A DNA stretch of 64,000 nucleotides from Sphingomonas sp. Leaf343. GTDB lineage: Bacteria; Pseudomonadota; Alphaproteobacteria; Sphingomonadales; Sphingomonadaceae. The notes under the pieces were generated by a model. It was not told where the DNA came from. It made no database searches and was given only the letters and a program-made list of their open reading frames with translations. Location: the NCBI RefSeq assembly GCF_001423765.1, contig NZ_LMPG01000012.1, positions 280,400 to 344,399 of the forward strand, read 5' to 3'. The stretch's first letter is position 1. Each line of letters opens with the position of its first letter. Shown in pieces: positions 7,762-16,563 of this stretch. The translations under genes were made by a program, and so were the position numbers.

Positions 7762-9444
7762 GTGAGGATCCCCCGCCCCGGCCGCCGCTTCGGCTGGCTG
7801 CTCGTCGCGATCGCCGCCGGGCTGCTGGTGGCGTGGGCCGTCGGTTCGGCGGTAGGGCGGAGGGAGCACGCGACGCTGACCGCCGCGACCACCGGCGATG
7901 CCCGACTGCGGCAGGCGTTGCTGGCGAGCGAGGTCGCCCGGTTCCGGCTGCTCCCGCTGGCGCTGGCCGACGACCGTGACGTGATCGCGGCGCTGACCGG
8001 GTCGTTCGCGGCGCGTCGGACGCTCGATCGGAAGCTGGAGGCGCTGAGGCGGGATACCGGCGCGGCCGTGATCTATTTCGTGGGGCGCGAAGGGCTGGCG
8101 ATCGCCGCGAGCAACTGGCGCGAGCCACGCAGCTTCGTCGGCAATGATTACCGCTTCCGCCGCTATTATCGCGACGCGCTGCGGACCGGCGCGGGCGAGC
8201 AATTCGCGCTGGGAACGGTAAGCCACCGCCCCGGCCTGTATCTCAGCCGGCGCAGCGCCGCCGGGGGCGTCGTCGTGGTGAAGCTGGAATTCGACGCCAT
8301 CGAACGGCAGTGGCGCGCGGCCGGGGGCACCACCTACGTCACCGATCGACGCGGCGTCGTGCTGGTATCCAGCCGCCCCGACTGGCGGTTCGCCGCGACG
8401 CGCCCGATCGCGCCCGCTGCCGCCGCTGCCGAACGCGCGGATCTGTTCGTAACGGCGTTGCTGCCCGCGCCGGTGCCGCCGCCGCAGACGATCGCGGTGA
8501 CGACGGAGCCGAACGCCACCGGCTGGCGCGTGACGCTGATCCAGTCGATGCGGCCGATCGCCGGCGTCGTCCGGACCGCGCAGGTCGCGGCGCTGCTCGG
8601 CACGTTGATCCTCGCGGCGATCGGCTGGACGTTGCGCGAGCGCGGGCGTCGCCGCACCGAGCGGACGCTGGCGCTGGAGAGCGCGGTCGCCGCCCGCACC
8701 GCCGATCTCAGCCGCGAGATCGAGGAACGCGCTGCTGCCGAAGCGCGCGCCGACGACCTGCGGGAGGGGCTTCGACAGGCGAACCGCCTCGCCGCGCTGG
8801 GGCAGATCACCGCCAGCGTGGCGCATGAGACCGCCCAACCTGTCGCGGCGATCCGCAACTACGCCGCCAGTGGCGAACTGTTGCTGGACCGCGGCGACGT
8901 GGAGGCGGTGCGCGGCAATCTCCACGCGATCGGCCGCCTGACCGAGCGGATCGGCAGCGTGACGAGCGAGTTGCGCGGCTTCGCGCGGAAGCGCACGGGC
9001 GCGATCGGGCCGGTGCCCCTATCGGAAGTGGTGGAGGGCGCGCGCCTGATCCTGAAGGAGCGGCTGGCGCGCGTCGCGCTGTCGCTGCCGGTGATCCCGC
9101 CCGACCTGTTGGTGATCGCCGGACGCGTCCGGCTGGAACAGGTGCTGGTCAACCTGCTCCAGAACGCCACCGAGGCACTGGCCGACAGTCCCGCGCCGCG
9201 GATCGACCTGACGCTGACGGTCGAGGCCGACACGGTGCGGCTTCACGTCGCCGACAACGGTCCCGGCATCGCGCCGGAGGTGGCGGATCGCATCTTCACG
9301 CCGTTCGTGACCAGCCGGCCGAGCGGCCTCGGTCTCGGCCTCGTCATTTCGCAGGACATCATGACCGATCTCGACGGGGCGTTGCGCCTGATCCCGTCCG
9401 CCTCGGGCGCGACGTTCGAGATCGCACTCAGGCGCGCGGCATGA
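7762..9444 (+). CDS. dctB: C4-dicarboxylate sensor kinase DctB
   Basis: 560 residues from a GTG at 7762. A TTG at 7684 is in frame but would place the operator palindrome inside the gene and add a non-conserved N-terminus. TM1 is about residues 8-28. The periplasmic PDC/Cache domain contains the DctB-typical FVGNDYRFRRYYRDAL and LSRR. TM2 is about 275-295, followed by a coiled coil. The H-box ASVAHETAQPVAAIRNYA has His355, and the ATPase domain has NLLQNATEAL, DNGPGIAP and GLGLGLVIS. The usual ELNQP after the His is ETAQP. It overlaps dctD by ATGA and senses periplasmic dicarboxylate. Confidence 0.88.
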   Translation: MRIPRPGRRFGWLLVAIAAGLLVAWAVGSAVGRREHATLTAATTGDARLRQALLASEVARFRLLPLALADDRDVIAALTGSFAARRTLDRKLEALRRDTGAAVIYFVGREGLAIAASNWREPRSFVGNDYRFRRYYRDALRTGAGEQFALGTVSHRPGLYLSRRSAAGGVVVVKLEFDAIERQWRAAGGTTYVTDRRGVVLVSSRPDWRFAATRPIAPAAAAAERADLFVTALLPAPVPPPQTIAVTTEPNATGWRVTLIQSMRPIAGVVRTAQVAALLGTLILAAIGWTLRERGRRRTERTLALESAVAARTADLSREIEERAAAEARADDLREGLRQANRLAALGQITASVAHETAQPVAAIRNYAASGELLLDRGDVEAVRGNLHAIGRLTERIGSVTSELRGFARKRTGAIGPVPLSEVVEGARLILKERLARVALSLPVIPPDLLVIAGRVRLEQVLVNLLQNATEALADSPAPRIDLTLTVEADTVRLHVADNGPGIAPEVADRIFTPFVTSRPSGLGLGLVISQDIMTDLDGALRLIPSASGATFEIALRRAA

Positions 9445-10733
9445 GCGACACGAAACGCGTTGCGCTGGTCGAGGACGACGAGGACCTGCGCGCCTCGACC
9501 GCGCAACTGCTGTCGCTGGGGGGATTTCAAGTCGACGCCTTCCCCGCCGCCGCCGCCGCGCTGGCGGGGATCGATGCCGAATATCCCGGCGTCGTCGTCA
9601 CCGACGTCCGCATGCCGATGATGTCGGGGATCGAGCTGTTCCAGACGTTGCGCGCGCGCGATCCCGAGTTGCCGGTGATCCTCGTCACCGGTCATGCCGA
9701 CGTGCCAATGGCGGTCGACGCGCTCCATGCGGGCGCGTGGGACTTCCTCGCCAAGCCGTTCGATCCCGCCGCACTGGTTGCCGCCGTGTCGCGCGCCGGC
9801 ACCGCCCGCGCGCTGGCGCTCGACAACCGCCGCCTCCGTGCACTGGCGAGCGAGGCGGATACGTCCGGGCTGGTCGGCCGATCCCCCGCGATCGTCCATC
9901 TGCGGGAGATGATTCCGGTCCTCGCCAATGCCGATATCGACCTGCTGATCGAGGGCGAGACGGGCACCGGCAAGGAACTGCTCGCGCGCCTGATCCACCG
10001 TGCCGGCAAGCGGATGCGACACCGGTTCCTCGCGGTCGCCTGCGCCGCGCTGCCCGACGCCCTGCTGGAAAGCGAATTGTTCGCGGGCGTCGGCGACGGC
10101 AGCATCGTCGCCGCGAGCCGGGGGACGCTGTTCCTCGACGATGTCGACCATGCCCGGCCCGGTCTGCAGGCGCGGCTGGTACAACTGGTCGAGGAGCGGT
10201 CGGTCCGCGGGTCGCCGGTCGACATCCGCGTCGTCGCCACCGCCGCCGACGAGACGCAGCGCGCACCGGACGCGATCGCCCCCGCCCTGCTCTATCGCCT
10301 CGCGGCGGTGCGCCTGCGGATGCCGCCCCTGCGCGAACGGCGCGAGGACGTGCCGCTCTTGTTCGCGCATCTGGTCGACATCTCGGCGGCACGGCTGCGG
10401 CGCGCGGTGCCGGCCCTGACGCAGGGGACGCGCGACCATCTGTTGCAGCACGACTGGCCGGGCAACGTCCGCGAACTCGCGCATTTCGCCGACCGGTTCG
10501 TGCTGGGCCTCGACACGGCGGCGGCGGGTGCGACGCTGCCGGCATCCACCGCGCCGCTGCCCGACCGCGTCGCCGCCTTCGAGCGCGAGGCAATCGTCGA
10601 GGCGGTGCTGGCGGCGGGGGGCGATGCCGGGGCGGCGATCGAGCGCCTGGGGCTGCCGCGCAAGACCTTCTATTACAAGGTGCAGCGCCACGGCATCGAC
10701 CTGAACGCGCTGCGGCGGCGGGTAGAGCGCTGA
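9441..10733 (+). CDS. dctD: DctD-like response regulator lacking the GAFTGA motif
   Basis: 430 residues with the NtrC-type order: receiver (Asp55 in VVTDVRMPM, Lys in LAKPF), AAA+ domain (Walker A GETGTGKE, Walker B GTLFLDDVD, arginine region RMPPLRERREDVP, WPGNVREL) and a Fis-type HTH (GLPRKTFYYKVQRHGID). Between ALLESELFA and the Walker-B strand, where family members carry the ~20-residue GAFTGA loop that contacts sigma-54, there is only a short GVGDGSIVAASR. The AAA+ domain is also shorter than usual. By analogy with TyrR/PhhR-type relatives, it probably regulates without sigma-54. It is coupled to dctB by a 4-bp overlap. Confidence 0.88.
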   Translation: MSDTKRVALVEDDEDLRASTAQLLSLGGFQVDAFPAAAAALAGIDAEYPGVVVTDVRMPMMSGIELFQTLRARDPELPVILVTGHADVPMAVDALHAGAWDFLAKPFDPAALVAAVSRAGTARALALDNRRLRALASEADTSGLVGRSPAIVHLREMIPVLANADIDLLIEGETGTGKELLARLIHRAGKRMRHRFLAVACAALPDALLESELFAGVGDGSIVAASRGTLFLDDVDHARPGLQARLVQLVEERSVRGSPVDIRVVATAADETQRAPDAIAPALLYRLAAVRLRMPPLRERREDVPLLFAHLVDISAARLRRAVPALTQGTRDHLLQHDWPGNVRELAHFADRFVLGLDTAAAGATLPASTAPLPDRVAAFEREAIVEAVLAAGGDAGAAIERLGLPRKTFYYKVQRHGIDLNALRRRVER

Positions 10734-10746
10734 CAATTAAGGAAAA

Positions 10747-10823
10747 TGGTGGTCCCGGAGGGACTCGAACCCCCGACGCCCACTTTAGGAAAGTGGCGCT
10801 CTGTCCAGCTGAGCTACGGAACC
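10747..10823 (-). tRNA. tRNA-Arg (anticodon CCT)
   Basis: 77 nt including an encoded CCA. The acceptor stem pairs GGTTCCG with CGGGACC (one G-T pair). The D-arm AGCTCAGCTGGACAGAGC, anticodon arm CCACT-TTCCTAA-AGTGG (anticodon CCT) and T-arm GGGTTCGAGTCCC all fold. It lies just past dctD on the opposite strand, so it could also terminate dctD read-through. Confidence 0.97.
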
Positions 10824-10867
10824 ACGTCGGCGCAGCAGATACGCGTCGTCGCTCATGAAATCCAGCG

Positions 10868-11296
10868 TCAGTTGAGCTGTTCCGGCGGAACCACGGGCAA
10901 AGGCAGCGGCGCGACGGGAACGCCGTCCTCGACCAGTGCCTTCGCCTCCGCCGCGGTCGCCTGACCATGAATCGTCGCGTGCGGCTCCTCGCCCGCGTGC
11001 ATCGCGCGGGCACGGTTGGCGAACGCGCCGCCGACCCATTCGGAGGATTCCAGCGCCTTCGCCTGCACCGCCGCCAGGTGCCGCAACGCCTCGCGCATCG
11101 CGGCGGGAGGCACCGGCGCAGCGCGATTGCTCTTGGCGGAGACGGCGGGGGCCATCACCGCCTTGCCGACCTCCGTCGATCCGCACAGCGGGCAGAGCAA
11201 CTGGCCCGATCTTGCCTGATCGTCATAGGCGCCGCTCGATCCGAACCACGCCTCAAAGACATGGCCGGCGTCGCAGCGCAGGTCGTAGACGATCAT
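10868..11296 (-). CDS. DUF1178 family protein
   Basis: 142 residues from MIVYDLRCDAGHVFEAWFGS, the standard DUF1178 start. An N-terminal zinc-ribbon-like pair (LRCDAGH, then LLCPLCGS) is followed by the conserved SSEWVGGAFANRARAMHAGE block. Function is unknown. Its ATG overlaps the stop of the upstream nitrilase-family gene (4 bp), and the run comF - grxC - nitrilase - DUF1178 is a widely kept alphaproteobacterial order, suggesting a shared housekeeping or repair role. Confidence 0.85.
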   Translation of the reverse strand: MIVYDLRCDAGHVFEAWFGSSGAYDDQARSGQLLCPLCGSTEVGKAVMAPAVSAKSNRAAPVPPAAMREALRHLAAVQAKALESSEWVGGAFANRARAMHAGEEPHATIHGQATAAEAKALVEDGVPVAPLPLPVVPPEQLN

Positions 11297-12117
11297 CGCA
11301 CCACCGCGACCGGCGGGATCGGACGGCGATGCGTCAGCACCGGCACGCGCGATCGCGCCGCCGCCAGCCGTTCCGGGTCGAGCGTGGCGAAGCCCAGCCC
11401 CGCCGCCTCGCCCATATCCAGCAGCACCTCGCCCCAGGGATCGATGACCAGCGAATGGCCATAGGTCGTTCGGCCATCCGCATGCTCGCCCGTCTGCGCG
11501 GCGGCGACCACCCACGCCCCCGCCTCGATCGCCCGCGCACCCAGCAACGTATGCCAGTGGGCCGCGCCGGTCGGCCGCGTGAACGCCGCTGGCACCGCCA
11601 GCACCGTCGCACCCGCATCGCTCAGTGCGCGGTACAGGTCGGGAAAGCGCAGGTCGTAACAGATCGACAGGCCCAGCATTCCCGCCGGCGTGTCAACGAC
11701 GCTGGCCGTGTCGCCCGGCGCATAGGCGGCCGACTCGCGCCAGACCTCGCCACCGGGCAGTTCGACGTCGAACAGGTGCAGCTTGTCGTAACGGGCGCGG
11801 ATCGTGCCCTCCGGGTCGATCACGAAGCTGCGATTGGCGAAATGCCCATCCTCCCGCCGCACCGCAAGCGAGCCGAGATGGACCCACACCCCGTGATCTC
11901 GCGCGGCGACGCGCACCGCCGTCAGCACCGGATCGTCCGCCTCCGCGACGATCGACGCCGCCGCACGCGCCCGGTCCCGGTCGATCAGGCCCGACATCTC
12001 CGGCGTGAACAGCATCGCCGCACCCGCCGTGGCCGTATCCGCGACCGCCTTCACCAGCGTTCCGGCGTTGGCGGCGGGATCAATTCCCGCCGTCATCTGG
12101 AGCAGCGCAACCTTCAC
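11293..12117 (-). CDS. Carbon-nitrogen hydrolase (Nit/omega-amidase-like)
   Basis: 274 residues, the usual length. The nitrilase-superfamily triad is visible: Glu40 (FTPEMSGL), Lys112 (RYDKLHLFDVE) and Cys153 (LSICYDLRFPDLYR). The LFDVELPGG and CYDLRFPDLYRAL blocks are those of the Nit1/NitFhit branch, whose members hydrolyse deaminated glutathione or omega-amides, so a metabolite-repair role is likely. It overlaps both grxC (upstream) and the DUF1178 gene (downstream) by 4 bp. The neighbouring glutaredoxin supports a link to glutathione metabolism, although that is inference. Confidence 0.88.
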   Translation of the reverse strand: MKVALLQMTAGIDPAANAGTLVKAVADTATAGAAMLFTPEMSGLIDRDRARAAASIVAEADDPVLTAVRVAARDHGVWVHLGSLAVRREDGHFANRSFVIDPEGTIRARYDKLHLFDVELPGGEVWRESAAYAPGDTASVVDTPAGMLGLSICYDLRFPDLYRALSDAGATVLAVPAAFTRPTGAAHWHTLLGARAIEAGAWVVAAAQTGEHADGRTTYGHSLVIDPWGEVLLDMGEAAGLGFATLDPERLAAARSRVPVLTHRRPIPPVAVVR

Positions 12118-12371
12118 GCCGCGAGCAGCGGGTCCAGCCCCCCTGCCCGGTCGAGCGCCGACAGCTCGTCGGACCCGCCGATATGCTTCCCGTCGATGAA
12201 GATCTGCGGCACGGTCGTGCGGCCATTGGCGCGCTGGATCATCTCCGGTCGGCGCGGGCCGCCCATCGTGATGTCATGCTCCTCCGGCTTGACGCCCTTC
12301 TTCGCCAGCAGGCTCATCGCGCGCGTGCAATAGGGGCAGTACGCCTTGGTGTAGATTTCGACCTTTGCCAT
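12114..12371 (-). CDS. grxC: Glutaredoxin 3
   Basis: 85 residues, the standard size of GrxC. It has the dithiol active site Cys12-Pro-Tyr-Cys15 (AYCPYC), the cis-proline motif TTVPQIFI and the glutathione-binding GGSDEL. It reduces protein disulfides and glutathionylated targets with GSH in the cytoplasm. It is second in the comF - grxC - nit - DUF1178 run and ends in a 4-bp overlap with the nitrilase gene. Confidence 0.96.
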   Translation of the reverse strand: MAKVEIYTKAYCPYCTRAMSLLAKKGVKPEEHDITMGGPRRPEMIQRANGRTTVPQIFIDGKHIGGSDELSALDRAGGLDPLLAA

Positions 12372-12416
12372 GGATCAATAGGTGTGGTGTGCGCCCCGCC
12401 CTGTCAATCGGCGCTG

Positions 12417-13148
12417 TCAATCGTCGCCGTCCAGCACGCGCGCCCAGCACAGGATCGTGACGGACGCGGCACCCGCCTTCAGCAACGCGGCGGTGCACGC
12501 GCCGGCCGTCGCGCCGGTGGTGTAGACATCGTCCACCAGCACGACGGCCGCGCCCTTTACCACCTCTGGACGGGCGACGATGAAGGCTCCGCGGACCTGC
12601 TTCGCGCGATCCCGCCGCCCGAGTCCCCTCAGCAAGGTCGTCGCGCGACGACGTTGCAGCGCGTGGTGATCGTGCGCCACGCCCGTGTGCCGCGTCAGTG
12701 CGTCGGCGATCAATGCCGCCTGATTGAAGCCGCGCCGCCACAAACGCCAGCGATGGAGCGGCACCGGGATCATCATATCGGCCCCGCCCGGCATCAGCCG
12801 CATCATCCGCCGCGCCATCGTCTCCGCCAGCGCGATCCGCCCGCCATGCTTCAGCCGCACCGCGATCCGCCCCGCCACCGGACCGTAAGCGACCGCGGCA
12901 CGGATGCCGGCATGGCGCGGCCGCTCCGTCAGGCAATCGGCGCACAGCGCGTCCGGCCCGCGATCATAGGCGAACGGGCGGTGGCACCCGGCGCACCACG
13001 GCGGCGCGATGAACCGTAGGCCGGTCCAGCAGGCCGTGCAGAAACGATGATCCTCCCCCACCGGCACACCACAGCCGGGGCAGCGCGGCGGCAGGGCCAG
13101 CGCCGCGGCGGTGCGCAGCGGTCGTGTCAGAAGCTCGATCGCCTGCAT
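12417..13148 (-). CDS. comF: ComF family phosphoribosyltransferase-like protein
   Basis: 243 residues from the ATG at 13148 (MQAIELLTRPLRTAA); an upstream alternative start adds a non-conserved extension. The N-terminal half carries zinc-ribbon cysteines (RCPGCGVPV, FCTACW, WCAGC, LCADC) and the C-terminal half has the PRTase loop VVLVDDVYTTGATAGAC preceded by RRRATTLLRGLGRRDR. In competent bacteria ComF helps bring in single-stranded DNA; in non-competent alphaproteobacteria the role is open. The gene is divergent from the methyltransferase at 13193, leaving a 44-bp promoter region. Confidence 0.9.
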   Translation of the reverse strand: MQAIELLTRPLRTAAALALPPRCPGCGVPVGEDHRFCTACWTGLRFIAPPWCAGCHRPFAYDRGPDALCADCLTERPRHAGIRAAVAYGPVAGRIAVRLKHGGRIALAETMARRMMRLMPGGADMMIPVPLHRWRLWRRGFNQAALIADALTRHTGVAHDHHALQRRRATTLLRGLGRRDRAKQVRGAFIVARPEVVKGAAVVLVDDVYTTGATAGACTAALLKAGAASVTILCWARVLDGDD

Positions 13149-13192
13149 CCGGGTCTTGTCCCCCGTTGCCGCCCGGCGCACAAGCCGCGGCT

Positions 13193-14050
13193 ATGAACGG
13201 ACCCGTTTCTGACCGGCCGGCGATCTTCGATCGGAACGCCCGTCGCCGCCACCGCGACCGCTCCGTCGCGCAGTTCGCCGATCATGATTTCGTGCACGCC
13301 GCGATGCTCGACGGACTGGCCGAGCGATTGTCGGCGGTGAAGCGCGATTTCACCGACATGCTCGATCTCGGCAGCTGGAACGGCGGCTTCGTGCCACCGC
13401 CGGGGGCGCGGATCGCCCGCGCCGATCCGGGCTTCGGCTTCGCCCGGGCCAGCGGTGGCGTGCAGGTGGACGAGGATCGCCTGCCCTTCGCCGACGCGGC
13501 GTTCGACGGCGTCGTCAGTGCGGGCATACTCGATCAGGTCGACGATCTGCCCGGTGCGCTGACGCTCGCGCGGCGGGTGCTGCGGCCGGACGGCCTGTTT
13601 CTGGCGGCGTTCGTCGGCGCGGGATCGTTCCCCGCGCTCAAGGCCGCGTTCCGCGCGGCGGAGCCGGACCGGCCGGTCGCGCGCGTACATCCGCAGATCG
13701 ACGTGCGATCGGCGGGCGACCTGCTCGTCAGGGCCGGCTTCGCGCTGCCGGTGGCGGATGTCGAGACGCTGGACGTCGGCTATCCGAACCTGTTCCGCCT
13801 GCTGGACGACCTGCGCGGCATGGCGGCCAGCAACGCGCTGGCCGAACGCCATCCGCTATCCCGCACCGCGCTGGCCCGCGCGGCGGATGCGTTCGCGGCG
13901 GCGGCGGGGCCGGACGGCCGGACGCGGGAGAGGATCGACATCGTTTTCCTCACCGGCTGGTCGCCAGATGCCAGCCAGCCCAAACCCGCCCGCCGCGGCA
14001 GCGCCACCGCCTCGCTCGCGGCGGCGTTGAAGGACAAACCGCAGACCTGA
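13193..14050 (+). CDS. SAM-dependent methyltransferase-fold protein (BioC/NDUFAF5-like)
   Basis: 285 residues from the ATG at 13193 (MNGPVSDRPAIFDRNARRRHRD); an earlier in-frame start would overlap comF. The class I fold is seen in MLDLGSWNGGFVP (degenerate glycine-rich motif I), LPFADAAFDGVVSAGILDQVDDLPGAL and RRVLRPDGLFLAAFVGAGSF. The N-terminal IFDRNARRRHRDRS and the late YPNLFRLLDDLRGMAASN match the NDUFAF5-like branch, which in mitochondria hydroxylates an arginine of complex I subunit NDUFS7. It is divergent from comF, a common arrangement in the class. The enzymatic reaction here is inferred. Confidence 0.82.
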   Translation: MNGPVSDRPAIFDRNARRRHRDRSVAQFADHDFVHAAMLDGLAERLSAVKRDFTDMLDLGSWNGGFVPPPGARIARADPGFGFARASGGVQVDEDRLPFADAAFDGVVSAGILDQVDDLPGALTLARRVLRPDGLFLAAFVGAGSFPALKAAFRAAEPDRPVARVHPQIDVRSAGDLLVRAGFALPVADVETLDVGYPNLFRLLDDLRGMAASNALAERHPLSRTALARAADAFAAAAGPDGRTRERIDIVFLTGWSPDASQPKPARRGSATASLAAALKDKPQT

Positions 14051-14083
14051 AACCCGCCCTACCTTCATGGGGAAAGGATCAGC

Positions 14084-15403
14084 TCAGCCCTGATAGCCCG
14101 CCACCATCGTCCGCACGTCGACCCGCGCCTTCAGCCGGGCCGCCAGCAAAGCCGTCCCGCTGATCTTGCGCTGCGTGAACAGCGTGTCGGCGGGCGGCAG
14201 ATGCCAGGTCGCGCGATCGCGCGCGACCTCCATCCCCTGTTCACGCAGCACGCCGACGAAGGCACGATCGCCGAAGTCGAACGGCCCCGGCTGGTTCAGT
14301 TCGCCGAGGATCACGTCGATCATCCGATCGATCAGCGGCCCGTGCCGCTCGACCGCCGCCGCGCCGAGGAACCCGACCGCCAGCGCCGCCTCCCGCACCG
14401 CATCGCGGTCACCCGCCAGCCCCGCCATCAGCAGCGCGCGGTACCCCGCCGCCGTCTCCGCCGCGACCGGCCGGGCCGCCCCGAAATCGAGCAGCACCAG
14501 CCGGCCGGTATCCGGCTGCCAGCGATAGTTCGCGAAATTGGGATCGGTCTGCATCAACCCCCAGTCGAGCAGTTCGCGCAGCACCAGCGAGATCAGGTTG
14601 TGCATCACCCGGTCGCGCACGTCCTGCGGCGCGGTCTCCAGCGTCTCGACCGGCACGCCCTCGACGAAATCCATCGCCAGCACGCGCGACGTGGTCAGCG
14701 ACGGCTCCGGCGCGGGCACCACGAAATCGAGCGAGTGGCCGATCAGGTCGCGATATCGCGCCAGCATCCCTGCCTCGCGCTCGTAATCCGCCTCCTCGTT
14801 CAACTGCCGCTTCGCCTCCCCCAGCAGAGGCGCGATATCGAGTTCCTTCGGCAACAGCCCGGACACGCGCAGCAGCGTCGCGACATTGTCGACATCGGCG
14901 TCGATGCTGCCCGCGACGCCCGGATACTGCACCTTGATCGCCAATTCGCGCCCGTTCGGCAGGCGCGCGCGGTGGACCTGACCGATCGACGCGGCAGCGA
15001 CCGGATGCGCCTGGAAATGCGCGAACTTCCGCCGCCAGTCGCGGCCCCATTCCGCCGCCAGCACCTTGTCGAGCTGCGCAGGCGGCATGTGATGCGCGTT
15101 GTCGCGAAGCCGCGCGAGGATCGTCGCCAGCTCGGCGGGCAGCATGTCGCCCGCATCCATCGACACCATCTGCCCCAGCTTCATCGCCGCGCCGCGCAGG
15201 TGTGACAATTGCTCGGCCACCCGCGTGGCGTTGGCCGGCGTCAGCAGCAAGTCGCCCATGCTGGGCCGCTCGCCACGCGCCAGCCTTCGTGCCCCCTCCG
15301 CGGCGACGCCGCCCGCCACGCCCCCCGCCAGTCGCCCGAACACGCCCAGGCGGGAGAGGCGTCCACTGGGCACGGCACGGCCCCTGCTGCGATCGTCTGT
15401 CAT
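14084..15403 (-). CDS. ABC1/UbiB-family (ADCK-like) atypical kinase
   Basis: 439 residues. The family-defining KxGQ motif is present as AAMKLGQMVSMD, followed by the alanine-rich loop PVAAASIGQVHRA, the ATP-binding Lys in LAIKVQYPGV, the long EEADYEREAGML segment, the metal motif DPNFANYRW and the activation segment LVLLDFGAARPV (DFG). Such proteins support ubiquinone biosynthesis, probably by ATP-driven extraction of lipid intermediates. There is no C-terminal transmembrane pair as in E. coli UbiB, so it is closer to COQ8/ADCK3-type. It stands alone between the methyltransferase and the GDPD gene. Confidence 0.88.
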   Translation of the reverse strand: MTDDRSRGRAVPSGRLSRLGVFGRLAGGVAGGVAAEGARRLARGERPSMGDLLLTPANATRVAEQLSHLRGAAMKLGQMVSMDAGDMLPAELATILARLRDNAHHMPPAQLDKVLAAEWGRDWRRKFAHFQAHPVAAASIGQVHRARLPNGRELAIKVQYPGVAGSIDADVDNVATLLRVSGLLPKELDIAPLLGEAKRQLNEEADYEREAGMLARYRDLIGHSLDFVVPAPEPSLTTSRVLAMDFVEGVPVETLETAPQDVRDRVMHNLISLVLRELLDWGLMQTDPNFANYRWQPDTGRLVLLDFGAARPVAAETAAGYRALLMAGLAGDRDAVREAALAVGFLGAAAVERHGPLIDRMIDVILGELNQPGPFDFGDRAFVGVLREQGMEVARDRATWHLPPADTLFTQRKISGTALLAARLKARVDVRTMVAGYQG

Positions 15404-15466
15404 GCCCGCGATATGGGGACGCCGCCCGCCGGTGCATCCGGCGGACGGTGATTATCGTGACTGCGG

Positions 15467-16561
15467 TTATCGTGGGTTGCCGGCGTCCACCGCCTGCCGC
15501 CCCAGCGCGGGATCGTCGGTGAAGAACCCGTCGATCCCCGCCGCCAGATACCGCCGTATCTCCGCGACCGACCCTTGCGGATTGCGCGCATCGTCGCCCG
15601 CATCGTTGCGGAAGTCGGCGGCGAGGAAGCGGTTCTCCGGCCGGAAGGTCCACACCTGCACCAGCAGCCCCGCCGCATGCGCGTCCGCGACGATCGGCGA
15701 TACCGCACCCAGCCGCCCGTCCGGCCCAAGCGGGATCACGCCCCGCGTCGCCGGCGCGACGACATCGGCATAGCGCGCCATGTCCTTCAGCCTGGTGCGC
15801 GTCGTCAGCTCGCCGAACGTGGTTTTGCCCTTCGCGGCGGCGATGTCGGCGGGGATCATGCCCGGATCACCGACCAGCTGCATCAACTTGACGTTCGCCG
15901 GCCGGCCGATCTTGCCGCGCAGGTATTTCAGGTTCGCGACCTCGAACGACTGGATCTCGATCGGGGCGGTGCGCGTGTACGCATGCGCCGCCAGCACGGC
16001 GAGAAAGCGATCTTCCAGCGGCAACCCGATGCCGGCGAAATAGGTCGAGTGCTTCAGTTCAGGGACCAGCCCGATCACCCGCCCCCGCGCCGCCGCCTCC
16101 GCCGCGACGAAGTCGATCACCTCGTCCAGCGTGACGACCTGGAACTGTCCGTCATAGCGGCGGCTTTCGGTGCGGATCGTCCCCAGCCGCTCGACCGCGC
16201 GCAGCGTCTTCAGCTCGGCGAGCGTGAAATCCTCGGTGAACCAGCCTTCCTGCCGCTCGCCGTCGATCGTCTTCACCGTCTTGCGTGCCGCGAACTCCGG
16301 GTGCGACGCCACGTCGGTGGTGCCGACGATGTTGTTCTCGTGCCGGGCGACAAGCACGCCGTCCCTGGTCGCGACCAGATCGGGTTCGACGAAATCCGCC
16401 CCGTCCTCGATCGCCTTGGCATAGGCTGCCAGCGTATGTTCCGGCCGCAGCGCCGACGCACCGCGATGCGCGAATACCAGCGGTAGCGGCGCGACCTGCG
16501 CCGCCCCCGTCTGCGCCCCCGCCATCAGGACCGCCGCCAGCGCCGCCACGATCACCCGCAT
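15467..16561 (-). CDS. glpQ: Periplasmic glycerophosphodiester phosphodiesterase
   Basis: 364 residues with a signal peptide (about 1-21, cleaved near AAQ). GDPD hallmarks are FAHRGASALRPEHTLAAY (catalytic His and Arg, metal Glu), DFVEPDLVATRDGVLVARHEN (metal Glu and Asp, second catalytic His) and LVPELKHSTYF. It hydrolyses glycerophosphodiesters to glycerol-3-phosphate and alcohol. It starts 2 bp after the stop of the TonB receptor on the same strand, so the two are one transcript: the receptor may import the substrate or the enzyme's product. Confidence 0.92.
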   Translation of the reverse strand: MRVIVAALAAVLMAGAQTGAAQVAPLPLVFAHRGASALRPEHTLAAYAKAIEDGADFVEPDLVATRDGVLVARHENNIVGTTDVASHPEFAARKTVKTIDGERQEGWFTEDFTLAELKTLRAVERLGTIRTESRRYDGQFQVVTLDEVIDFVAAEAAARGRVIGLVPELKHSTYFAGIGLPLEDRFLAVLAAHAYTRTAPIEIQSFEVANLKYLRGKIGRPANVKLMQLVGDPGMIPADIAAAKGKTTFGELTTRTRLKDMARYADVVAPATRGVIPLGPDGRLGAVSPIVADAHAAGLLVQVWTFRPENRFLAADFRNDAGDDARNPQGSVAEIRRYLAAGIDGFFTDDPALGRQAVDAGNPR

Positions 16562-16563
16562 CC

